A DNA stretch of 9,060 bases from JBEIUO01 sp964549785 (GTDB lineage Bacteria > Planctomycetota > Phycisphaerae > Phycisphaerales > UBA1924), in the NCBI GenBank assembly GCA_964549785.1, contig CAZJXA010000135.1, positions 1 to 9,060 on the forward strand, written 5' to 3'. Of the stretch, positions 1 to 5,463 are shown piece by piece. The translations under genes were made by a program, and so were the position numbers. Numbering within the stretch: the stretch's first letter is position 1; each line of letters starts with the position of its first letter. The notes beneath the pieces were generated by a model. That model did not search any database. It was given only the letters and a program-made list of their open reading frames with translations, and had not been told where the DNA came from.

Positions 1-463
1 CATCCCCGCCCTCGCCGATGCGTGCGTAGTGCCCCGACGCCACCGAGCCAGCCCCGATCTGCACCGCGTACTCGTGCAGTTTGCCGAACTTCAGCCAGTC
101 GTTGCAGCGCACGCACGGGTTGGGCGTCCGCCCGTTCGCGTATTCATCCACGAAGTAGTCGATGATCCGGCCGAAATCCTTCTTGAAGTTGCACACGTAG
201 AAAGGGATGTTCAGTTCCGCGGCGACGGCCCGCGCATCCGCGGCATCGGCGATCGAGCAGCACCCTTGGTGCCCGATCTTGACGCTGGTCGGGGTACAGG
301 TGTCGCCGTCCTTGACGAGCGTGTCGAGAGCCTCGCCGGGGGAGCCCAGGCGCATGAAGCAGCCGACGACCTCGTGCCCCGCGCGGACGAGCATCGCCGC
401 GGCGACCGAGGAATCGACGCCGCCGGACATGGCGACAAGAATTTTGGAACGTTGAAAGGCCAT
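1..463 (-). CDS. mnmA: tRNA-specific 2-thiouridylase MnmA, N-terminal part (runs off the left edge)
   Basis: MnmA thiolates U34 of tRNA-Lys, -Glu and -Gln in the cytoplasm, taking sulfur from a relay protein and activating the uridine with ATP. The first 154 residues are visible. Seen: a PP-loop ATP-binding motif SGGVDSS at residues 13-19, the family block GRTPNPCVRCN at 111-121 whose Cys120 aligns with the catalytic cysteine, and ASGHYAR at 142-148. The second catalytic cysteine and the C-terminal tRNA-binding domain lie outside the window. Compared with the E. coli protein there is an extra stretch of about 15 residues at 39-66 ending in a GCCS motif (67-70), which I associate with planctomycete-type MnmA. 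The ATG at 463 was chosen because the PP-loop follows at the usual distance. No Shine-Dalgarno precedes it. It follows prfA by 49 bases on the same strand, so co-transcription is likely. Identity is very secure. Confidence 0.95.
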   Translation of the reverse strand, partial: MAFQRSKILVAMSGGVDSSVAAAMLVRAGHEVVGCFMRLGSPGEALDTLVKDGDTCTPTSVKIGHQGCCSIADAADARAVAAELNIPFYVCNFKKDFGRIIDYFVDEYANGRTPNPCVRCNDWLKFGKLHEYAVQIGAGSVASGHYARIGEGGD

Positions 464-512
464 TCGAGTTGCGCGGTGTGCCGCGGAACAAGAATATGCG
501 TTGCGCACCGGC

Positions 513-1598
513 TCAGAGTTCTTGGAGGCGGCGCTGGGTTTCCTGAGCCTGGAGGTCGGAAACCAGCCGGGTGAGATCGCCCGCCATGGCGTCGCGCAGA
601 GGGTACTCCCCCGGCAGGCGTTCGTCGGCCACGATGCCTTCTTTCCACCGGTAGGTACGCACCTTTTCGCTGCGGTCGCCGCCGCCGATCTGTGTGCGGC
701 GCGACTGGGAGCGTTCTTCATGCAGTTTTCGGCGCTGGATGTCGTGCAGCCGGGCGGTGAGAAGCCGCTTGGCCTTCACGCGGTTCTGGAGTTGGCTGTT
801 GCTCTCCTGCATCCGGATGAAGATGCCGCTGGGCTTGTGATGGAGTTGCACCGCGGTCGCGACCTTGTTCACGTTCTGGCCGCCCGGCCCTTGGCTGGTG
901 GTGACGGTTTCTTCTACGTCATTGGCCCAGTCGATCTTGACCTCCACGGCTTCGGGCTCCGGGAGGACCGCCACGGTTGCGGTGCTGGTGTGGATTCGGC
1001 CCTGGGTTTCGGTCGCGGGCACTCGCTTCACGCTGTGAACCCCGGCTTCCGAGGCGAGTTCGGCCCACACTCCCTCGCCCTTGATCCCGACGACGGCGTT
1101 GCGGAGCCCGCCTGCGTTGCCCTCGGCCGAGGCTTCCATGAGTTCGAAGGACCACCCGCGTTTCTGGGCGTACTTCTGGTACATCGAAAAGAGGTCGGCG
1201 GCCCAGAGCGCTGCTTCATCACCGCCGGTGCCGGCCCGCACTTCGAGGATGATGGAGCCGATGGAGCGGTCGTCGGACGTGACCAGGCTCGCGAGTGCTG
1301 CGGCGTACGCCTCGTCGATTCGACCAAGAACAGCCGGGAGTTCGCGCTTGGCAAAGTCGGCGAGTTCTCGGTCGCTTCCGGCGATGGCATCTTTGAGCTC
1401 GGCCGCCTCGCGCTCGGCGGCGCGGGCCGAACGCACACCCTCGACCGCGGCGGCGATGGCCGCCCGGCGCATGGAGAGAGCCCGAACCCGTCGATGATCG
1501 ACCACCACGGAAGGGTCCTCGAGTTGGGTCCCGATTTCGCGGTCTTCGTCGTCGAGTTGGGCGAGTTTCTTGAACGCGCGGGGCGGGATCTCGGGCAT
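513..1598 (-). CDS. prfA: Peptide chain release factor 1 (RF1)
   Basis: RF1 recognises UAA and UAG in the ribosomal A site and triggers hydrolysis of the peptidyl-tRNA ester. From the chosen ATG the protein is 361 residues, matching the usual 360. Seen: the RF1 core block RAGTGGDEAALWAADLFSMY at 121-140, the PAT codon-reading tripeptide at 194-196 inside RVPATETQGRIHTS (RF2 would have SPF), and the GGQ catalytic loop in GPGGQNVNKV at 237-246. The frame is open back to 1703, overlapping the end of the glycerate kinase, but the 35 extra residues do not resemble RF1, so ATG 1598 is preferred. ATG 1631 is the alternative. No Shine-Dalgarno is seen at either. The C-terminal domain diverges from the usual TYNFPQNRVTDHR motif (TYRWKEGIVADER at 315-327). 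The partner methylase prmC, which often neighbours prfA, is not in the window; mnmA follows instead. Confidence 0.95.
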   Translation of the reverse strand: MPEIPPRAFKKLAQLDDEDREIGTQLEDPSVVVDHRRVRALSMRRAAIAAAVEGVRSARAAEREAAELKDAIAGSDRELADFAKRELPAVLGRIDEAYAAALASLVTSDDRSIGSIILEVRAGTGGDEAALWAADLFSMYQKYAQKRGWSFELMEASAEGNAGGLRNAVVGIKGEGVWAELASEAGVHSVKRVPATETQGRIHTSTATVAVLPEPEAVEVKIDWANDVEETVTTSQGPGGQNVNKVATAVQLHHKPSGIFIRMQESNSQLQNRVKAKRLLTARLHDIQRRKLHEERSQSRRTQIGGGDRSEKVRTYRWKEGIVADERLPGEYPLRDAMAGDLTRLVSDLQAQETQRRLQEL

Positions 1599-1671
1599 AC
1601 CGGGCGAGCGTAGGGGCAGCGCTGCCGCCATACGCTCGGCCGGTGCTGGCTCAGGAGAAAACTTCAGGAGG

Positions 1672-2880
1672 TCACCCAAGTGGCATCGCAATCGCCACGG
1701 CAATGTGATTGAGGTTCGTGTCGGTGGCTTTGATCGATTCCAACGCGCCCGCCGCCTTCAAAGCCTTCGTTGAATCGTGCGTTCTCAGCAATCCGTGCGG
1801 GTCCAGCCCCTTCGCCCGGATGCTTTCCGCGGTCGTTCCATCCACCAGCCCGCCGCAGAAGTCGGTCGGGCCGTCGCGGCCGTCCGTGGAAAACGTCCAG
1901 ACGGCCACATCAGGAACGCCGTCGAGTTCTATGGCCGCGGCGAGCGCTGCCTCCTGGCTCGGCCCGCCCTTGCCGCGTTGGCGGCCCACCGTCACCGTCC
2001 ACTCGCCGCCCCAGATGGCGCACGAGGGGTTACCGCCGTGAACCAGCGCCATCGCGACCCGAGCGGCCCGGCGTCCGACGTCGGATGCCTCGCCGATCGT
2101 GTCGGGGTGGCTCGCCGCGACACAGACACCTCGACCCCGAAGGTGAGCAGCGACCGAGGCGACGAGTCCGCGGTTGTTGCCGATGACGGTGTTGCTGATG
2201 CGGGGGCCGAAGGAACGCGTGGCCGTTTCAAACTCAGACCCCGCCATGCCGCGTCGGAGGAACCGCGTGATGGTGGGCACCGCAGTCAGCAGGCGGTACC
2301 GGGTGAGCACGTCATGGGCATCGGCGAAGGTTGAGGGGTCGTGGGTTGTCGGTCCGGAACCGACGACGTGTAATGGGTCTCCCACGACATCAGAGAGAAT
2401 GAACGCCCGCACGGGGCCGCGATGGGCTCGGGCAAGTCCACCTCCTTTGAGAAGGTCAACGTGGCGGCGAACCGTGTTGAGGTCCTCGATTGGTGCGCCG
2501 GCCTGCATCAGGCGACGGCTTATGTCCGCGATCTCCGCGACATCAAGGCCGGCCCGCGGCACCACAACCTGGGCCGATGCACCGCCCGAAAGCAGGACGA
2601 GCAAGGTCTGTTGGGGTTCGAGCCGCTCGATAAACTCCAGCACCCGCGCACCGGCCCGCACCGAAGATGCGTCGGGGTCGGGGTGGCTGCCGCGAATCAA
2701 CTGGAATTTCGCGCGCAGGCCGATCGGCAGTGGTCGGGCGTCCAGCGTCACAACGAGCCCGGCAGCGATTCTGGGGCCCCAGAGCCGATACGCCTCCGCA
2801 GCTAGCGTGCGGGAAGCCTTGCCAATCGCAAGGACCGCACACCCCTTGTCCGGCGACCGCGGAGCGGCCGCGGCGAGCAA
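1672..2880 (-). CDS. gckA: Glycerate 2-kinase (DUF4147/MOFRL family), start uncertain
   Basis: A GckA/TtuD-type kinase that phosphorylates D-glycerate with ATP to 2-phosphoglycerate, feeding glycolysis. From TTG 2880 it is 402 residues. Seen: AIGKA at 18-22 with the family lysine at 21, LSGGAS at 97-102, NTVRRH at 135-140, LSDVVGDPL at 162-170, SGPT at 175-178, GGEWTVTV at 291-298, GGPSQEAAL at 305-313 and TDGRDGPTD at 332-340. The N-terminal DUF4147 domain and the C-terminal MOFRL domain (about 285-400) are both complete. Two motifs depart from the usual form: SGGGS is SGGAS, and GPTGTNV near the end is KATDTNL (384-390). TTG 2880 is the first canonical start, yet family members begin about 20 residues earlier, and the open frame upstream (to 3039) reads plausibly with no ATG, GTG or TTG. 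It is the first visible gene of the prfA-mnmA run, 73 bases before prfA. Family assignment is secure; the start is not. Confidence 0.87.
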   Translation of the reverse strand: MLAAAAPRSPDKGCAVLAIGKASRTLAAEAYRLWGPRIAAGLVVTLDARPLPIGLRAKFQLIRGSHPDPDASSVRAGARVLEFIERLEPQQTLLVLLSGGASAQVVVPRAGLDVAEIADISRRLMQAGAPIEDLNTVRRHVDLLKGGGLARAHRGPVRAFILSDVVGDPLHVVGSGPTTHDPSTFADAHDVLTRYRLLTAVPTITRFLRRGMAGSEFETATRSFGPRISNTVIGNNRGLVASVAAHLRGRGVCVAASHPDTIGEASDVGRRAARVAMALVHGGNPSCAIWGGEWTVTVGRQRGKGGPSQEAALAAAIELDGVPDVAVWTFSTDGRDGPTDFCGGLVDGTTAESIRAKGLDPHGLLRTHDSTKALKAAGALESIKATDTNLNHIAVAIAMPLG

Positions 2881-2978
2881 GGCCGCCGGATTGCTCGCGG
2901 GCCTGACGGCGTCCTTGGCCCAACCGACAACTTTCGCGACCGAGAGACGCTTCGACCGGGACGGGTTGCGGTGTGACG

Positions 2979-3008
2979 TTGACAGGTGGTGGATCCGGCT
3001 GGTAGGGT
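2979..3008 (+). promoter_or_regulatory. Sigma70-like promoter for the DUF4190 operon
   Basis: A perfect TTGACA -35 box at 2979-2984 is followed, after 18 bases, by TAGGGT at 3003-3008, which keeps the T, A and final T of the -10 consensus. The start codon of the first DUF4190 gene lies 34 bases beyond, which is a normal leader length. The site sits in the divergent gap with the glycerate kinase and overlaps the upstream open frame of that gene. Predicted from sequence only. Confidence 0.55.
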
Positions 3009-3029
3009 ATTGGCGTTCAGTGTTTGCCC

Positions 3030-3035
3030 AAGGAG
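3030..3035 (+). promoter_or_regulatory. Shine-Dalgarno AAGGAG deciding the start of the first DUF4190 gene
   Basis: AAGGAG lies 6 bases before ATG 3042. It decides the start in favour of this ATG over the in-frame TTG at 3024, whose reading would place the ribosome binding site inside the coding sequence. A clear Shine-Dalgarno is rare in this window; only the two DUF4190 genes have one. Confidence 0.75.
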
Positions 3036-3041
3036 CCCTCT

Positions 3042-3377
3042 ATGAGCCAGTTTCCGCCTCCCGTCCAGCCTGGTCCGATCGGGATGTACAAGCCGCACCG
3101 GGGCACCATGGTGCTGGTTCTTGGCATTCTGAGCATGGTCCTATGCGTGATCTGCGGCATTATCGCGTGGGTGATGGGCAACGCCGACCTCAAGGAAATG
3201 GATGCGGGGACGATGGACCCCGCGGGCCGGGGCCTGACGCAAGCGGGCAAGATTTGCGGAATGGTCGGGTGCATCCTCAACCTCGTCGCGATCGGCATCT
3301 GGATCGTGTTCGTCGTGGTTGCCGTGGCCGCGGGTGCCGGGGCGGCGGCGACAGGGGCCGCTGCGGGCGGGCCGTAG
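3042..3377 (+). CDS. DUF4190-type small membrane protein, paralogue 1
   Basis: A 111-residue protein of unknown function. Layout: a short Pro/Gln/Gly-rich cytosolic-type N-terminus (1-16), KPHRGT (17-22), a first membrane segment at about 22-46, a conserved polar loop with DLKEMDAG (49-56) and MDPAGRG (58-64) leading to AGKICG (68-73), a second membrane segment at about 74-98, and an Ala/Gly-rich tail. This two-helix layout with the NxDLKEMDAG...GRG..AGKICG linker matches the DUF4190 family as I know it. It is first in a three-gene group, followed 78 bases later by its paralogue with which it aligns without gaps over residues 1-73. The start is supported by a strong Shine-Dalgarno and an upstream promoter. 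No enzymatic motif is visible; a structural, sensory or complex-subunit role is open. Family call good, function unknown. Confidence 0.85.
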   Translation: MSQFPPPVQPGPIGMYKPHRGTMVLVLGILSMVLCVICGIIAWVMGNADLKEMDAGTMDPAGRGLTQAGKICGMVGCILNLVAIGIWIVFVVVAVAAGAGAAATGAAAGGP

Positions 3378-3389
3378 TTCTGTTTTTTT

Positions 3390-3413
3390 GGCGGCGTGGC
3401 GGCGTGGCGGCGG
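3390..3413 (+). repeat. Three tandem copies of an 8-bp GC-rich unit
   Basis: GGCGGCGT occurs at 3390-3397 and 3398-3405, followed by GGCGGCGG at 3406-3413, so two exact copies and one with a last-base change. The array directly follows a T7 run (3383-3389) in the 78-base gap between the two DUF4190 genes. It is non-coding in the annotated frame. Such arrays can change copy number by slippage. Confidence 0.85.
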
Positions 3414-3442
3414 ACTCAAAATCGTTTCGTGTACTCAAATTG

Positions 3443-3449
3443 AAGGGAG
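3443..3449 (+). promoter_or_regulatory. Shine-Dalgarno AAGGGAG of the second DUF4190 gene
   Basis: AAGGGAG ends 6 bases before ATG 3456, the same spacing as in the upstream paralogue, which suggests that the ribosome binding site was duplicated with the gene. Confidence 0.65.
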
Positions 3450-3455
3450 TTTGCG

Positions 3456-3749
3456 ATGTCTCAGTATCCACCGCCGATGGCCAATGTCAACACGGGGGGT
3501 ATGAAGCCCCATCGCGGCACGATGATCCTCATTCTCGGGATTGTGGGGATCGTCCTCTGCATGCCGTGCGGGATCGCCGCCATCATCATGGGCGGCAAGG
3601 ACCTCAAGGAGATGGATGCGGGGGTGATGGATCCGTCGGGAAGAGGCCAGACGAATGCGGGCAAGATTTGCGGGTTCGTCAGCCTCGCCGTCTTCGCCAT
3701 TGGCCTTATTCTGAACTTCACGGTCTTCGCCGCGACCGGAAATCCCTGA
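3456..3749 (+). CDS. DUF4190-type small membrane protein, paralogue 2
   Basis: A 97-residue paralogue of the preceding gene, function unknown. It begins MSQYPPP against MSQFPPP in the first copy, keeps KPHRGTM at residues 17-23, DLKEMDAG at 49-56, MDPSGRG at 58-64 and AGKICG at 68-73 in the same register, and has membrane segments at about 23-46 and 74-93. It lacks the Ala/Gly tail of copy 1 and ends soon after the second helix. At the DNA level a 17-base stretch (3243-3259 and 3657-3673) is identical, showing a tandem duplication that has since diverged. Residue differences cluster in the helices and the N-terminal linker, so the polar loop is the constrained part. Its stop codon is 6 bases before the DUF2752 start, implying one transcript and probably translational coupling. 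Confidence 0.85.
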   Translation: MSQYPPPMANVNTGGMKPHRGTMILILGIVGIVLCMPCGIAAIIMGGKDLKEMDAGVMDPSGRGQTNAGKICGFVSLAVFAIGLILNFTVFAATGNP

Positions 3750-3755
3750 ATCGTC

Positions 3756-4235
3756 ATGCCTCCCGGCGTCGTGGAGCCTGCCGAGAACCCTGCGCCGGCA
3801 TCGAACGTGGACCGTGGGTTTTTCCGCGCGCATCGGACGGCTCTCACGATTCTGCTGGTGTGGATCGGGCTGGTCGGAGCGTCGCTTCTGATTGAGACCG
3901 TTACCGAGCGACAGGTGCCACTGTGCGTCTTCCGAAACGTGACCGGGGCACCGTGTCCGACCTGCGGGAGCACGCGTGTCGTGCTCTCCCTCGCCAGCGC
4001 CGATGTGTGGTCGGCAGTGCGATTCAATCCGCTGGTGACCGGCGTCATCCTGTGCGGGCCGGTGTGGGGCGCGCTGCGGTTGCGACGGAGACAGTTGTTT
4101 TCCGGCAAAGGCGATCGTGGGAGGGGCGGATTCGGAGCCGGTGCGGGGGGTATCGCGTGGTTAACGGCGGGGATCGTGCTCCTCGTCGCAAACTGGCTAT
4201 ATCTCCTGGGCTTGGGCCCAGATGCGGTCTGGTGA
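3756..4235 (+). CDS. DUF2752 membrane protein
   Basis: A 159-residue membrane protein of unknown function. A polar N-terminus (1-26) precedes a membrane segment at about 29-46. Then comes the DUF2752 signature: Cys57 and, within GAPCPTCGSTR (64-74), Cys67 and Cys70, followed by a short amphipathic stretch with RFNPLV (89-94) and a second helix at about 93-107. A Gly/Arg-rich loop (116-132) leads to a last helix at about 133-153. The CPxCG..R motif is the family hallmark; whether the cysteines bind metal or are redox active is not known to me. The ATG at 3756 lies 6 bases after the upstream stop and has no Shine-Dalgarno, which fits coupling to the DUF4190 gene. I recall DUF2752 proteins lying beside other small two-helix membrane families such as TM2 or CD225. 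It ends 22 bases from the convergent aminotransferase. Confidence 0.88.
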   Translation: MPPGVVEPAENPAPASNVDRGFFRAHRTALTILLVWIGLVGASLLIETVTERQVPLCVFRNVTGAPCPTCGSTRVVLSLASADVWSAVRFNPLVTGVILCGPVWGALRLRRRQLFSGKGDRGRGGFGAGAGGIAWLTAGIVLLVANWLYLLGLGPDAVW

Positions 4236-4257
4236 TGCCGGCGCATCGTGCCCCGCG

Positions 4258-5427
4258 CTACAGCAACTGCAGCCGGGCGATCGCCGCGTCGATGGTCTCG
4301 GCGGTTTTGCAGTACGCGAAGCGGACGAAGCCGTGACCCAGTGCCGGATCGTCGTAGAACACGCTCGGTGGGATGGCCGCGACCCCGATTCGTTCCGTCA
4401 GGGCGCGGCAGAACGTGCGGTCGTCGGTGGCACCGAGCCGGGATGCGACGCCGCCGATGCCCGCCATGATGAAGTACGTCCCATCCGATCGGAAGGGCCG
4501 GAAACCGAGATTCGACAGGCACGCCCCGAGCCGGTCGCGATTGGAGCGGAAAAGGTCGCGCGTGCCGCCGACATGGGCGCGGTCGCCCCGCAGCACGGCG
4601 GCGGCTCCCAGTTGCAGCGGTGTCGCGGTGGCGAACGTCAGGAACTGATGGGCGGCCCGAATCCCCGCGGTGAGCTCGGGAGGCGCGATCGCCCAACCGA
4701 CCTTCCATCCGGTCAGGTTATGGGTCTTCCCAAGGCTGGAGAGCGTGATCGTTCGTTCCGCCATTCCGGGAAATGTGGCCAGGTGCAGGTGCGGCCGGGC
4801 ATCGTCGTACGTGAGATCTTCGTACACCTCGTCGGTGACGGCGATCACGCCGTGACGCTCACACGCATCGGCGATGGTCGAGAGTTCCCCTCGCGAAAAA
4901 ACCTTGCCCGTCGGGTTGTGCGGAGTGTTGATCAGGAGCAACCGTGTCCGGGGAGTGAACGCCGCTTCGAGTTCGGCGGGGTCGAACGCGAACCCGTCGC
5001 CGTCGGGCCGGAGCGTCACAAACTTCGGGATCGCGGAAGCCATCGCGATGCACGCGCGATAGGAGTCGTAGAAGGGCTGGAAAACCACCACCTCGTCGCC
5101 CGGATTGAGGAGCCCGAGCATGACCGCGGCGATGGCCTCGGTGCAGCCGCTCGTCACCGTGACGCGGGTGTCGGGGTCGATGGTGCCACCGGTTCGGCGC
5201 CGCCAGGTTTCGGCGATCGCGGCCGACAGTTGGGGGTGCCCGATCATGCGGGCGTACTGGTTGTGCCCGGCGTTGATGGCCGAGATCGCTGCGGACTTGG
5301 CGATCTCCGGCCCGTCAAAGTCGGGGAACCCTTGCGCCAGGTTGACGGCGTTGTGGGCGAGCGCCAATTTCGTCATCTCTGCGAAGATCGTGGTGCCGAA
5401 GGGCGCGAGCCGGAGTGAAACGCTCAT
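4258..5427 (-). CDS. PLP-dependent aminotransferase class I/II (YbdL/methionine-kynurenine type)
   Basis: A 389-residue cytoplasmic aminotransferase. It resembles E. coli YbdL (methionine aminotransferase) and kynurenine aminotransferases through the N-terminal GTTIFAEM (11-18) and NLAQGFPDFDGP (29-40). Seen: NPTGK at 171-175 with the PLP-contacting Asn171, DEVY at 199-202 with Asp199 and Tyr202, the Schiff-base lysine at 234 in SSLGKTHNLTGWKVGW (230-245), and FVRF at 367-370 with the carboxylate-binding Arg369. The length is typical and all key residues are present. Substrate is not settled by sequence: methionine or other 2-keto acid salvage, kynurenine or glutamine transamination are possible. 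ATG 5427 follows the ABC exporter stop by 36 bases with no clear promoter or Shine-Dalgarno, so co-transcription with the exporter is likely, though no functional link is evident. Confidence 0.93.
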   Translation of the reverse strand: MSVSLRLAPFGTTIFAEMTKLALAHNAVNLAQGFPDFDGPEIAKSAAISAINAGHNQYARMIGHPQLSAAIAETWRRRTGGTIDPDTRVTVTSGCTEAIAAVMLGLLNPGDEVVVFQPFYDSYRACIAMASAIPKFVTLRPDGDGFAFDPAELEAAFTPRTRLLLINTPHNPTGKVFSRGELSTIADACERHGVIAVTDEVYEDLTYDDARPHLHLATFPGMAERTITLSSLGKTHNLTGWKVGWAIAPPELTAGIRAAHQFLTFATATPLQLGAAAVLRGDRAHVGGTRDLFRSNRDRLGACLSNLGFRPFRSDGTYFIMAGIGGVASRLGATDDRTFCRALTERIGVAAIPPSVFYDDPALGHGFVRFAYCKTAETIDAAIARLQLL

Positions 5428-5463
5428 CCGCGAGGGTACGGGGCGGGCGCGGGCGTGCCAGGC

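Noticed and set aside
472..485. CGCGG-CACA-CCGCG hairpin (minus strand) just before the mnmA start
   Set aside because: A 5-bp stem in GC-rich sequence near the start codon could be chance; no T-tract or conserved leader feature supports regulation.
501..1613. Long plus-strand open frame (370 codons) opposite prfA
   Set aside because: It is the antisense of a gene with clear RF1 motifs; high GC content makes long antisense frames common, and its translation shows no family motif.
1615..1626. Perfect 12-bp palindrome GGCAGCGCTGCC in the glycerate kinase-prfA gap
   Set aside because: As RNA it folds to only about 4 bp with a small loop, and as DNA there is no second copy or known operator match; expected by chance at this GC content.
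2987..3031. Minus-strand promoter for the glycerate kinase (TTGGGC, 16 bases, TACCCT)
   Set aside because: Both boxes match only three of six positions; too weak to list as a feature.
3350..3389. Possible intrinsic terminator after the first DUF4190 gene (GC-rich end plus T7)
   Set aside because: The best stem is GGCC/GGCC with a 10-base loop and ends 9 bases before the T run, so the geometry is wrong for an intrinsic terminator.
2174..3895. 573-codon plus-strand open frame spanning the glycerate kinase start and both DUF4190 genes
   Set aside because: It runs antisense to the kinase and out of frame through two genes with conserved domains and Shine-Dalgarno sites; the product is Arg/Gly-rich low-complexity typical of a GC shadow.
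4234..4247. GATGC-CGGC-GCATC hairpin between the convergent DUF2752 and aminotransferase genes
   Set aside because: Only a 5-bp stem, overlapping the stop codon and without a T-tract on either strand, so not a convincing terminator.
3461..4708. 415-codon minus-strand open frame opposite the DUF4190/DUF2752 genes
   Set aside because: Arg/Pro/Ser-rich shadow that also overlaps the aminotransferase in another frame; no motif.
4222..5418. 398-codon plus-strand open frame opposite the aminotransferase
   Set aside because: Antisense shadow of a gene with all PLP-binding residues intact.
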